From positions 446,501 to 510,500 of the forward strand of contig CAJNDS010002258.1 in NCBI GenBank assembly GCA_905221605.1: a stretch of 64,000 nucleotides of DNA. Reading direction: 5' to 3'. The DNA comes from Symbiodinium natans. Lineage: Eukaryota > Sar > Dinophyceae > Suessiales > Symbiodiniaceae. Below, one piece after another: positions 1 to 11,700 of this stretch; positions within the stretch are counted from its first letter, which is position 1; each line of letters begins with the position of its first letter. The notes below the pieces were generated by a model, which saw nothing but the letters and a program-made list of their open reading frames with translations, did no database searches and had not been told where the DNA came from. Made by a program: the position numbers and the translations under genes.

Positions 1-8
1 TCTGCCAG

Positions 9-2988
9 GCCAACTCGATCATGCTTGGCTGGGAGGTTCAGTACATGTCCAGCAACATGGAAATCTCAACGGCGCTGACGACGTGCAGCATTGTCTTTGC
101 CATCTGGTTTATTCTGGAAGTCTTGGTGCGTCTTCGCGTGGTAGGCGTCATCCCCTTCTTCTGCAACGATGACCACCTCTGGAACATCTGCGACTTGGGG
201 TTGGTGGCAGTCAGCATCGTCGAGCTAATTCTGCTTTTCGCGGGCAATGCTAAGACGCCCTTCTCCACCATCAAGGCCACGCTGAAGCTTATTAATCATT
301 TGATATTAGTCATGTTATTGTTTCCTTTTTGGAATCATGTCACTAATATTGGTAGTAAGAATATTTTTAAGTATGATTACAAGCAATAGGGCGAATAATA
401 CTATTAATACTTTGAAAATGATATTGACACTCTTGTCTCCCCGAAACGCCAAGCAGGAATTCAACTTGCCGCAGAATTCCCCATGTCTCAGCAAGAATAC
501 ACGAAGGCGGCCGCGAGCCTTCGAAACTTGAAACTGTAGTCAGGCGGGTCGAACGCGCGAGAGCGTCGAACAAGGGTCACCCAGGAAGTTGCAAACATAG
601 ATAAGATTCGGATCTGGGATCTTTTGTGGATCTTGGGGCTCAAGGCTGTGAAGATCTTGCGTGTCGTGCGGCTCTTCCGTGTGTTCCGCTTCTTCCGGCA
701 GCTCTCCACTTTGGCACTCATGGTGGCCGATTCGGTGAGACAGCTGCTGTGGGCCCTGGTCATGTTCCTCCTGATCATGCGCCTCACTGCAGTGCTATTG
801 CAGTCTGATATCTCTTTGGGGCATTCAAGTGAAGGCTTCTGTAGGTGTTGTGCAGGAGAGGAGCGTGGCTTTGGGTGATTTTGTGCATGCTTTTCCGGTC
901 GTCCAAAAGGTTTCAGGCCAGCCCGGCGCGGAAAGCCGGCCTACAAGCATTACCGACCCAATGACGTATACAAAATACAAAAAGGCCATATATAATATGT
1001 ACATATATGTAGAAATACAAATTTGCATACATATATATATATATATATATGGGATACTCGTAGTGCTTGCTCGGCTGCCTGATGCGGTTTGCCTTAAAGT
1101 GTTGCTTAGGGGCACCACGTCGCTTGGGCTGCCAGTAGAAGTCGGCTCCTTGCCACGGCCTTTCTGAGCCCAGGTATGTGTTCGCGATAACCCTGACCAG
1201 TTCTTGCACGGATTGGCTCAAGGAGCGGGTCGACTTCCAGGTATCTGACTGGGAGCAGAAGATCTTGGAAGGTACGCATGGCGCAGGCAGGGAGTACGTT
1301 AACTGGTCCGAGAAGTCATGCATGAATCGGGCTTCTTTATGTGCCTGCAGCACACGCTTTTGAAAGCAGGGTCGGGCAATCCTGTCTCTGAAAGGTGTCA
1401 AGGATGTGCACCACTTCTTTGGCAACATTCCACGGAGTGTGTATACGTTGTTTCAGACCACGCTGGGTGGCATCAGTTGGTTCGAAGTGACAGATGCGTT
1501 AGCGCACGTCGACATGTTGCCCGGATTTGTTCAGGGAAGGCGAATAAGTTTACGTCAGCTATTCTGGGACGACGCAATTTTAGACGAAGCAGCATCAGCA
1601 GGTCTCTTCCACCAGAGCAGTTTTCATTGCAAGGCTGTCGTTCAGCTTGATGTTCGCATACATCATCTTCACTCTCCTGGCGTTAATGAATGTGTTCACA
1701 GGTCCGGGCTTCAGTGAAGGGCTGGACAGGGTAAGAAGTCTTTGCAGGGTTCTTTCTCTAGCGTGTGGGGCATTCACGGATTTAGGCGTCTTCGTTGACA
1801 ACGCGGTGCAGAACTCGAAGAAGCAGCGAAAAGTTCAACTCGAAACTTGGTTCCCTGTTCAGAGCCATGCTGGTGGGGATCCTGGAAATCAGCGCTTGTC
1901 ATAAGTGCGAGTTGACAAAATGCCGCGCTCTGAATTGCACAGTTTGATTACGTAATAATAATTTGACAGTACGCAGACCATCAAGCCCAGGAAGAAACGA
2001 TGGACAAGAAGCGCACCAGTTTAGACCACATGATCGAGTTCTTCGCTGCGACTGACTCGAACGGCCAGGGCCTGAGGCAAGGCAAAAGCTTGCAGCGAAT
2101 GGGACGGTGTAGCCCAGGTGATGGCGCCATCAGCCTGGAAGAGATACAGATGCTTCTGCAGGATCCCGTAATGAGCGCCTCTCGGCGAGTGCGCAGGGGT
2201 GCCGGCGCGCCCATGCGTGAGTTTCCGAAAGGTGGCGCTCACACGCAGTAGGTCTTGAAAATTCGTGGGGTGTTGCTCTCTCCGTCTCGGTGAGCCCCAA
2301 TAGGATAGTGGGCTAGTGGGCTCGCAGGTCAAAAATCATGTTGAATAGCCAGCCTCCCCGACAATTCAGAAGGGTAGCCCTTTCCACCCTTGGTTGCGGA
2401 CACATCTTCCTCTCCTACAGTTTTGTGGGGCAAGATGTTGAAGTTGGGGGTTATAAGGCCTGCTCTGCAATGAGAAGGATCGGGGGAAGGCCGCCGGGAG
2501 TGAGCGGCCTGATCCTTTCCGCTGAGTTTTCTGGTTTGTTTTTCAAGCCACCTGAGCCTCTGACTTCTAAAGGCCTTCCCGGGGGGTTTGCAGTTGAGAT
2601 TGCTGTCGCCCCGAATGGCAACTCAACGGATGCCCTACTTGCAAGCCCTGTGTCAGCTCCTCCCACAACCCACACCCCAGTTTCCCGGTCGTCACTGGCA
2701 GACCAGGCCTACTTCGACATGATCGGGTTCCGTGCAGGGGACGCTGCGCTCCTCGCCGAGCTCCTCGATCGCGATGGCTCTGGAGACATCTCGCTGAATG
2801 AATTCATAGCTGGCTGCGAGCGGATGAAGGGGGAGGCGAAAGGCATTGATGTGCACATGCTGCTTTTGGAGTGTTCAGTTCTGAACGAGAAGCTGGATGT
2901 GCTCCATGAGAACCTCACTGGGCAGCGCTTCTCTGGAGTCAGACATGGATCAGTCTTCGAAATGAAGAAGAGGTCATTCTGTTCATAG
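9..2988 (+). CDS. Voltage-gated cation channel with C-terminal EF-hand pair (5' end outside window)
   Basis: Plasma- or organelle-membrane ion channel subunit of the dinoflagellate EF-hand type; the first helices lie upstream of the window. Exons read from frame and motifs: 9-275 (S2-S3), 645-828 (S4 with repeated Arg, RVVRLFRVFRFFR, then S5), 1395-1497 (pore helix TLFQTTLGGISW), 1634-1701 (S6, FTLLALMNVFTG), 1786-1832 (VFVDNAVQ), 1991-2063, 2118-2176 and 2707-2988. Donors are GC, GT, GT, GT, GT (1833, least certain), GC, GC; all acceptors are AG|G. EF-hand 1 (D-S-N-G-D-G-A-I-S-L-E-E) exists only after removing intron 2064-2117; EF-hand 2 (DRDGSGDISLNE) lies near 2767-2802 and is followed by the family's conserved C-terminal helix. 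The filter has Ser where many relatives carry an acidic residue, so ion selectivity is not assigned. The last exon may end before the TAG at 2986. Confidence 0.85.
1031..1050. repeat. (AT)n microsatellite in channel intron
   Basis: About ten AT dinucleotides inside intron 829-1394 of the first channel gene. Nothing else is recognisable in that intron. Confidence 0.9.
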
Positions 2989-3614
2989 GCATCGTTTAAT
3001 CTTGAGTGTTTGTGCGCCGGCGTAGCCAAGACCCCCGAAATGAAGCGCGGGGTTTGTCTTGTAAGTCTGTAATTATGTTTCACATTCGACCGAACGCCAG
3101 TTTCGCTGTGGAGTGCCTCCAACATCCAGCCTCATGGCATCTCATAGGCAGTGCTGGGGACACTCCCCGGACGGAATTTTGCCACCTGCAAAGCATGCTG
3201 GCATTATACCAGCGGTGCCTGGTATCTGGGCTCTTGCCCATTAACACAGCAGGCGAAGGCCGCTGTCAAGAAAGGGATGCCTGCTCCTGCAGTGGTGAGT
3301 CCGGCTGACGCAGCAGGACGAAGATTCTATATGGTTTACTTATGATAAGAATGAATTTCATGGTCTCTGAGCTCGAATCTGAAACGAACCAGGTCCCCAA
3401 AACGCCCTTGTCGAGAGTGCAAGAATGGTGTGTGATGGCGCGTGTAGTCCCGCAGCAGGCATCTGAATCAAAACATGGCAGTCTCCCAGTGCAGCCAAGC
3501 TTGTGTTGAAACAGTGGCTCCGGTCTTGCGAACTAGGAACTATCACCCTCAGCATATCTTGGAGCACACTAATTCCACCATGTGGCCAACTTGATATCTG
3601 GGTCTTCAAGTGCA
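2989..3614. other. Intergenic stretch between channel and transporter
   Basis: No coding signature or repeat was seen. It holds the end of the channel transcript and the 5' flank of the transporter. The nearest candidate spliced-leader acceptor for the transporter could not be singled out. Confidence 0.4.
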
Positions 3615-6600
3615 ATGCCATGGCGCAGGTCCCTCAAACTGAGGTCTCGAGGTTTCGTCCTTATTTTGATCCTTGGCTGGGCCTCCTGTAGGCTTTGTCT
3701 ACCGGCCTTGTCTGCCTTCGCGTACAATTCCACCTGGCCGAAGCTCCCACGCACAAGTCGGGCGGCACGAGCAGAGGCCCAAGACGTGATGAAGGAGACG
3801 CTTCTAGCAGCGCCCCTATCGGAGAACTCCACATCTGCCACCGGCAGCATTCCCGAAGGCTCCCCGGACTTTTGGCAACTCACCGAAAGTGAGAGAAGCA
3901 TTGGTGGCCGGAGGTCAACGGTCACCAGGTCGGTCGCCGTTCTTCTGCTGGGCGTTGTGACCGTATTGTGGGGTTCACAGCATTCCATCATCAAGTATAC
4001 CCTGCAGCAGGGCGCGAACGATAGCCTGCAGGCAGCATGCTTAAATCTGGTCCGTTTTGGCTTGGCTGGGCTTTGCTTCTCACCTTGGTTGCCGGTTTTT
4101 CAGCCAGAGCGGCAAGGAGTGCGGGCTCGGCTCGAGTGGCGAGCTGGGGCAGAGCTCGGCTTTTGGCTCTTCCTGGGATTTTGCTTACAAGCTGCGGGGC
4201 TTCTGTACACGACTGCTCAGAGGAGCGGCCTCTTGCTTTACCTCAATGTGAAGCTCGTCCCTTTCTTTGCTTGGTCCATCTTCGGCAGGGCGGTTCCCCT
4301 CTCAGCCTGGCTTTCTGCATTGGCCGCCTTCCTGGGAACCTTGCTGGTTGCCATGGATGATGCTGCCGGGGTCGACCCTAACATTGGAGATCTGCTGAGC
4401 TTGCTCGCGGCTGCAGCTTCTGCGTCTCGGAGCGACAGAAGTTGGCAGTTAACCTTCTGCAATCCGGAAAAACGGCCCCAGAAGCCGTAAGGGCTTATTA
4501 TATGGGCTCACAAGGCATTCCAGCACTTGTTCGACGAAAGAGTCAGGGTTGGTCCCACATCGGTGCAGTGACTGTAGCGAAGCTGTAGTAACTGTAGTGA
4601 AGCAGATGAAGGGTTAAAGAAGACCTGGCCAAATGCCCAGGCTCAGCACCCCTTTGGGTAGATACGGTCTAGGCCCAGCTTCAAGCCTTAGAGCCTTAGA
4701 AGCCTTGTAACCTCATTCGCCAGAGGTAGAGGCATATCCTTAGCGAAAGGCACATTTCCAACCAGGTGAGGGCTGAAAGAGCTGCTGTTGTTACACCGTG
4801 TGTCTTCATCCTTGCTGTTGCAGCCTACAATTTTTCCCTTGAAGTTGCCCAAGCCTACTCCGTAAATGACAGCAACCTGCTCAGGCAATGTTCATCCTGC
4901 GGCTGGAAACTTTTGCGCCGGTCACGGATGACAAAGCCATCAATGCTGTAAGCACACTGTCTGTGCCGAGCTTAGCGGGGCTTAGCTGCTTTGCGTGGCT
5001 TGAAGCAGTGCGCCGTGCGTCTTACACTTCGATTGCTTCGGACTGGGGGGGATCCTTCAAAGGTTGCGTTGCTCTGCGTGCCATGGGCGCTTGTGGTCGC
5101 TTGCTCAAGCGCGCCCACGGAGGCGGGACTTCGTTGAGAAACCTGCAACGGTAGTTGATTTTATTTTTTCATGTGTGTGTGTGTGTGTGTGCGTGTGTGT
5201 CTGCGCGTGTCTCTCTCTCTGACGTGTCTGTGCACGTCTGTTCTTGGCAATATCAGCCACACCTCCATGCGCGCACATGAGGCACAAGATAGAGTAATGT
5301 GGTCTGCTGAGTAGTGTCCACCCCCCCCCCCCATCAACAGATGGATCTCCGTGTTTGGTGCGGGGGCGTGGGGCATTTTTTTTTTTTTAGGGGGGGGGGG
5401 GGGGGGGGTGCCTGGCTTTGTATGATGTTAAAAGGGACGAGCTTCTATGAATTTAAAGGGGATCCATCCATCCCAACCAAACCAGCCCCCCAAAGAAAAA
5501 TAGAATTCCGGGGGAGCAAACGCTATATTATACGGTGTTCGGGCAGCTTGGTGCAAGGAGAGAGCTCTGCATGGGTGCGGGCAAGCTTCAGAGGAAAGGT
5601 TCGACGCTGGAAAAGGAATGCCAAGGACGTGGCGTGGCGTACCTCTCGGGCTAGGGCGGGGCCAATGCGAGGCTGTTTGATGGCCCGGTGAGCAAGCTTT
5701 CAACTTACCACCTTTGAAATTTGATTGATTTAGGAAGCCTCAGCCCTGAGGCCTCTGGATTCAAACCCAACCAGCCCCCAAACAAGTATAATTCCGGGGG
5801 AGCAAAAGTTTTAAATTATGAAGCATTCGGGCAGCTGCTGGACTACCCCCTTTGAAATTTGATTGCCTGGCCTCGGCACACAAACATTTTTGAAGGAAAT
5901 CTTAGCTTTGGGACTGGCCTGGAGACTTAAGATTTCAGGGCCCGACAACCTCAGGCCTCTTTCAAGGCTCAGTTCAGAAGCGATGTTTAGACAGCAACTC
6001 TATTCAACAGCCTGGCCGAAATTTTGCATCGCCCGAATTTGTTTTCACAATTCCGGGGGACCTCCTCAAATAGACCCCGCTGAATTGCTGGATTTTTTCC
6101 CCAATTCCCGGGGACCGCACTAATCAGAATACAACATGATGGTGTGGCACGAGTCAAAGCCGGGCGATGCTTGGTCAAGTGTGTGTTTTCTGGAAGCAGG
6201 GTCGCTTAGCAACTTCTTTTTGACATCGCGGACAACCTCCGCGTTTAATCGCTTGGCCACGTGTTCTTGTCAGTTAGCAGGTTGAAACACGCTGCCGCTG
6301 CCAGTGTTGACCAAACAATCGAGAGCGTGCATTAGCCATATCAGAACATCATATAGCTGGCATTAGCAGGATGCTATGCTGAGAGCAGTACAAGAAATAG
6401 AAATAGTAAGAGTTTACAATGTTTACAAACTTCATATAGGAGATAAAATCATTAAAAGGTAATAATGTTGCACCCTGTTTAGTATCGGCCCCCTCTTTAA
6501 AGACAAACTGGCCGAATTATTCAGGACATGCTGACTGTTTGGGAGTCCCTCTTTAAAGACAAATCGTCCGGGCGCCGTAAGAAAATTCCACGCGGCGCGC

Positions 6601-8740
6601 CTTTAAAAAAGATAACCGGGCATCGCTGCCCCTTTTGAACCTATCTAAACTCCTCCCTATTTAAATCATATGAGCCCCCGGGCCGTGTAATCAGGATCCC
6701 ATCCACCCCCGCGACTGTTTAGGGGGGGGGGGGGGCCCCCACACTAAACAGGGTGCAACATTAAGCTTCAAGCTCAAAAGCAATACAAGACTTTCATCAT
6801 CTAGGAATGTGCGCGTACAAGAGATTCAGATCAAAGTCTACCAAGAGAATACGGTAATCAGAGAATCGATATTTAAGCAAAGAAGAAGATAATAAAGATG
6901 GCGGCTTCATGGTCAGATGGCTTTGGGTGTGGAAGGGGCTTTGAGGGCGCTGCTTGATACCTCCTTCGGAGAGCTTCTGATAAAGCCCTAATAATCCTAA
7001 TAGGGCCGTTTTTTTTGAGACGGGAATGAGAAGGTGAAAAGCAGTAGATTTGAGGATGTTTTCGGACAGAATCTCACCCAAAGTGGCTCAAAATCACCCC
7101 TAGTTAGTGGAATCTCTTGCGCGTTTTCTCCCGCACCTTGCCACCAAGAGATTAGACTTGCAGAATGAGAGGTTCTACAGTTTTCGGGACGTCACCGTCC
7201 TACTTTCGGGATGGATCGCATGACCAGAGACGACTTGCTTCTTATCCGGAACCTCCCGTTCCTCCAAAATAGAAGAGAGAGAGAGAGAGAGAGAAAAAAA
7301 CAAAATTAACCCAAAGTTGAAAACAGCAGAACCACAACCGCAGGCCAACCAAATCATTTTTTCCCAGTCGCGATCAGACTCGTATAGTGTTCACTGAAGT
7401 TAAGCACTCCCCCGGACTTTGAGATCTCGGGGCCGCCAGAGTATCAATGTGTTTTTGAGATTGTCGCCCCTGAAGAATGCAGGCTACTGCAGGTCTTGTA
7501 GGATGTCTTGGGTATGTTCCCCTCGACGGACAGGGCCATGGTAGATTCGACTAAATTCACACAGGCAAATCACGTTCCGCTCGCTGTGATCGCTAGGTGC
7601 TGGAAGGGGGCGTGGAGGGCCTTGCGGCCACGTCAGTGGCCAACGTGGCAGGGCGCTGTCTGGATCTGGTCCTCAACCAGCCGCTGCTTGGGACTGCCTG
7701 CTGTTGATGGGCTCGCTTCACTGGGGAAAGAAGTCTTGGTTTAGAAAGCATTGCTGTCCCCCTTTAGGAACCATAGCCGGATCGGTGGACACGCCCCTTT
7801 CTTGTCTGCCCTGTTCTCTCCCCTGTTACCTCCCCTGTTGTCTAGCCGAGTCGGTGCACTTGACCCCTCTTCTTGTGTCTTATCTTCTCCTTCTGTTGAT
7901 ATGGCTCCTTTTTTGGAACCATAGCTGGACGCCCCGTCTTCTTCTTGCCTCCCCTCTTGTCTCTCCTCTCGTCGCCTGTTGTCCCCCTCTTTTGTGTACT
8001 TGCTGGTCTCGCTTTTGTTCCAAAACAAAATCGGCGAACACGGCTGTTCCCCCTCTTGTCTCTCTTGTCTCCCCTGTTGCTCTCCGGCTCCCCTTTGCAA
8101 ACACAGCCGCCGCTGGCGACTCAGGTTGTCAGTGCTCTACCTCGGCATCCTCACGACGGCATTCACCAACTGGCTCCAGACGATAGGTCAGCAAAGCGTG
8201 CCAGCCACAACAGCCTCTGCCATTTATGCGCTGGATCCGCCCCCTGGGCCAAGTTAGTATAACAGGGTGTAAAAGTGTAAAGTGTAAGTGTAAAGTGTCC
8301 AGGTGCCCTTGCGATGTGCTTTGTGTCCCCTACAGCCCCCAGGCTCTGGGGCGCTTTCTTCGCATACCTCTTCCTTGGTGAAGCTCTTGGGCCACAGGCT
8401 GGGAAGCCCGAAGTGAGGTACTGTACCAAATCAGATAAATGAGCTGTCCAAGTCTGAGCCCTCTGCCCTTATGCAAGAGAAGCGCCTACTTCCTGGAATC
8501 CGAAGTTGTGCTCCATTCTCCCGTACTCCCCTGCAACCTCCATCATCCCTTCGCCCAAAAAAGGGCCTCCTTGGCTGCCTACTGCTCTTCGCGGTCTGGC
8601 TCTACCAACTGGCTCCTTGGACTGAAACCCTTGCTTTTCCTCGTGGCTTTTGCGCTGGCTACCGATGCTTGAACATGGTGTCAACTGAGCCCGTCCAGGC
8701 CTCTACACAGATCACCGAGGAATCTGAGCCCGGCGCGTAG
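3615..8740 (+). CDS. Plastid-type EamA/DMT-family membrane transporter
   Basis: Member of the drug/metabolite transporter superfamily (ten-helix EamA proteins); substrate unknown. Exons: 3615-4421, 4885 to about 4970, one or more unresolved exons, 8125-8238, 8343-8397 and 8564-8740. ATG 3615 starts a basic stretch and a hydrophobic segment ending ALSA|FAYNS, which resembles a signal peptide followed by a Phe-led transit peptide, so plastid envelope targeting is inferred. Helix 1 reads LLLGVVTVLWGSQHSIIKY. The second EamA half starts near SVLYLGILTTAFTNWLQ and gives the hallmark ALDPLWGAFFAYLFLGE only after splicing at 8239/8342. The last helix is GLLGCLLLFAVWLYQL and the stop is at 8738-8740. 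Resolved donors (4422, 8239, 8398) are all GC and acceptors AG|G. The join at 8563 has a weak pyrimidine tract. Part of the protein between exon 2 and 8125 is not located. Confidence 0.75.
5172..5220. repeat. (GT)n/(CT)n simple repeat
   Basis: GT-rich then CT-rich dinucleotide tract in the long transporter intron. Poly-C (5322-5332) and poly-G (5391-5409) tracts follow nearby. Confidence 0.9.
5466..5840. repeat. Diverged direct repeat in transporter intron
   Basis: An 80-90 bp segment at 5466-5553 recurs diverged at 5759-5840. Both copies carry an AACCAGCCCCC block, then ATTCCGGGGGAGCAAA, then TTCGGGCAGCT. The short ATTCCGGGG-like block recurs again near 6050-6115. The family is unknown; it may be a fragment of a dispersed repeat. 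Confidence 0.6.
6463..6763. mobile_element. MITE-like element with 21-bp terminal inverted repeats
   Basis: Bases 6463-6483 are the exact reverse complement of 6743-6763 (core ATGTTGCACCCTGTTTAGT). A TA at each outer edge fits a TA target duplication, so the element proper may be 6465-6761. It is about 300 bp with no coding potential. A 17-bp direct repeat (CCCTCTTTAAAGACAAA) lies inside at 6491 and 6547, and a G/C homopolymer block (6721-6740) sits next to the right end. The size and TA target suggest a Tc1/mariner-type nonautonomous element; superfamily is inference. It sits in the giant intron of the transporter gene. Confidence 0.75.
7764..8124. repeat. Long pyrimidine-rich tract with internal repeats before an exon
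   Basis: Strongly C/T-biased + strand running up to the AG|G acceptor of the transporter exon at 8125. A block reading GGAACCATAGC occurs at about 7767 and 7915 with similar C/T-rich downstream sequence, so the tract looks like a duplicated unit. Apparent ORFs across it are low-complexity artefacts. Confidence 0.6.
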
Positions 8741-11700
8741 GCTTGAATTCACTCTCTGCAAGATTATCCTGAAACAGACAGGGCATCCCTGTAGCCCATT
8801 CCTGCCCCGATTGCTTGCCAGAGGCGAGGGGAAGCGCGGGGCATCGCTTGGCCCATCTTGGCTCACCAGCGTGTTTTTTCAGGGGGCCCGGGGGGCAGAC
8901 CTTCTGCGACGCCGGCCTTCAGCTTAGCCGGCGGCGGTGCTCTGAGGCGCCAAGCGACCAGAGAGGTATAATGGTTCTGACGCAAGAATCTACAGGCGTA
9001 GAAAGTGCCTTTGGTGAAGGTTGCCCAGCAAAGAGCCTCCAGATGAAGACTCTACAAGATGAGAAAGGGCAAGGCTGGGCATGGGTCTCGGCAGTGATTT
9101 CCCTACGGGCACTGCACTTTTTGTCACTCCTAAAACCCTCCCTCCCTCCCCCCCCTCCTGCCCCTCTCCCCCTCTACCCCCCCCTCCCCCTCCCCCTCCC
9201 TCTCCTCTCTCGTTTTCTCGCGTTTTGTGCGGAGGCACTCAGCGGCACATGCGGCGCCGCAGCGGCGCAGCAGGCTGGATGGGATGCCTTCCGAGTCCGG
9301 TGGGACAGGCTTTGTTAGAGGCTTCGGCGAAAGGGGATTGAAGGGTTTGCTCTGCTGAGGCCAGACTCTTGCAGGAACGGGAAAGATGGGAAACAAAAAG
9401 TGCTCAGCCCTACCAGGACGCCTTTTGGTAGCGGCATGCTGCGCAGCTGATCGGGCCTCAGCAAGGCTTTCGGTTCGCGCAGCTTTTTTTGGCAGAGTAA
9501 ACATGGCTTGGATGGATTCAGGCTTCTTTGGTGTTTTTTTTGTCAAGGCTGAAGCAAAGTCTCCATAAGGTGTAGCTACCCGTTGGTATCACATGCATAT
9601 CGTCACTATCTTGACGCAGGAGCACATCATACCCTCACCCAGTCGTGATGACGGAAGTACTTATACCGGCTCTGTGCCCTCGAGCTAAGGTCGTTGCCGT
9701 GGCCGTTAATTCCCCCAGCCGCGCCGATAGACGGCGAGAGAGGGAAGCAGAGCTCGAGCTCGAAGCCGAAGGCAGGTGCCATGTAGCCGTATTTCTTCAA
9801 GCAGATTGTCCTTGCAATTTCTTGGGGGTTCTTTCGAAGCGGGACTCTTGGTTATTGGATCGCTGCGGCACGCGTGCTCGCGGCTGCCTTCCGGTTCAAA
9901 CCGGGTTCTCACCTAAGTCCCGTTTGGAAGCGGTAGCTCACCTTGCAAACGTGTATATATATATATAGGTCATTCCACTCAGCGATGTAAATTTTGCGTA
10001 TTTGCACAGGCGTCCAAAGCCTTAGGAACCCTGGAGGATTGCAGTCGGCAGAGCTCAGTTGCAACTTAAAGGGGCTACCAATAATGCTTTTGGCAAACCC
10101 AGGGCACACAGCTTCTTCGGGCATGCTGCATACTTCTATGCACTGTCTGCAACTGCTATGCACTGTCTGCACAGTCGCACTATTCTCGTTCATGCATGTT
10201 TCTTCTTGGCAGGATTCACTGAGCTGGACGCAGAGCAGGAATACCCTTTGGTAGCTGCAGGCCTCAACACACGCGCACACAGAGAGAGAGCCGTTCATGG
10301 GAGATGCACACATATCGCGGCCAGGACGATCAGCAAGTAGCCCATCCACACAGGCCTTTCTCTCTTTGGTCCAGTCCTTGGTGGAAACCGCAGTCTACAC
10401 AGACTCCTCGCTCGTCACATCTGCGGACCAGCATCTGAGGATGAGAAAGATGGCCGGTTTTGTGGCAAAGAGGGGGATCTCTGCAAGTGCTTTGGCAAAG
10501 TGCGCTACGGACGCCTGCGCCCTGGATTTAGACATGAAGCACCGAAAAAGCTCTTTGGAAGTTAACGTGTCCTTGAGGTCTTTTTTCTTGGTCCGGCGAC
10601 CTCGTGGTCGATGGCAGCGTGAACTGCTCCGCGGCTCTTTTTGGCGACCCCATGCCGTGCGAGCCTCGAGCAGCTCTGCATCATTCCGGATTCCCCGGCG
10701 AACTAACGGGGGGGGGGGGGAGAATTCGAATGTTGCGGAACACACCACGCCTCTTGCGACCCTGACTGCCTGCATCCTGTGGCCCTGCCTCGCAGGATGG
10801 ACATCAAGATTTGCAAGTGCTACCCGACAATGTGTACGACACAAGCTGCTTGGCCTTGAAGCTGAGCAGGAGTCTTGCAGAGAGAAGCATTGGTAGTTGG
10901 CATGAAGCAACTGGCACCACATGGCCCTTCTTGGCATGGGCATGTTGCTTGCTGCTTTTTCGCTGCGTCCTCTTGCTTTGCCAGATGGGCATTTGCACGC
11001 CAGAGCCGTGCATGTGTCCGACGCGTGCAGCCCGGTATGCCCTCATGTCTCTGCGCGTGTTGTGTTGGCACATGCAGTGCAAGCTCATTCTCACAGTCGC
11101 TATTTTTCAGCAACGCCACCGAGGTCTCGCGATCCTGACATGGAATGGGAGAAGAAGACGCTCATGACAGGCGATGGCACGAAGTGTCGAGCGCCCAGCA
11201 GCTTCGAAAGACTAAATGCCAATGTGGTCTGGTTGGTTCGTGTGCAAGCCATGCTGTCCTCTAAATTCTGGACCCGATTTTGGTCCTCTACAAAATCCTT
11301 GTATGCCGTAAGTCTGGTCCCGAAAATGGACCCAAACTCGGCTACATCAGCGCTCAAGTTTTTCGGTTTCGTTTTGTTCGGCTTCGGGCGTTTTCGGGGT
11401 GAGGCTGGGCCTGCGAGAAGAAGCGCGCCAGCACTGGCGTGGCAGAGGGTGGCAACTCCACCTACTGTCCCACACAGATGGGCCGCTGCTCGTTGAAGAG
11501 GCGCTGCGCAGACTCTGAGACTCCGGTCTTGACTGGGCAACTGCCAGCTTTATGCCCAGGTCATGCAAGTGCGAAGACCCTGCCGACATCAAACGTGTCA
11601 TGCGGCGGCGTGACCGCACATGACCACGACATGCACTTGTATTCTTGCCCCAGGACACGGAGCTGTAGCTTGAGCTGAGGACGAAGAACGGCGAAAAGTG

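Noticed and set aside
9081-9341. Pro-rich ORFs over the C-rich tract
   Set aside because: Low-complexity CCC/CCT runs create proline strings in several frames on both strands.
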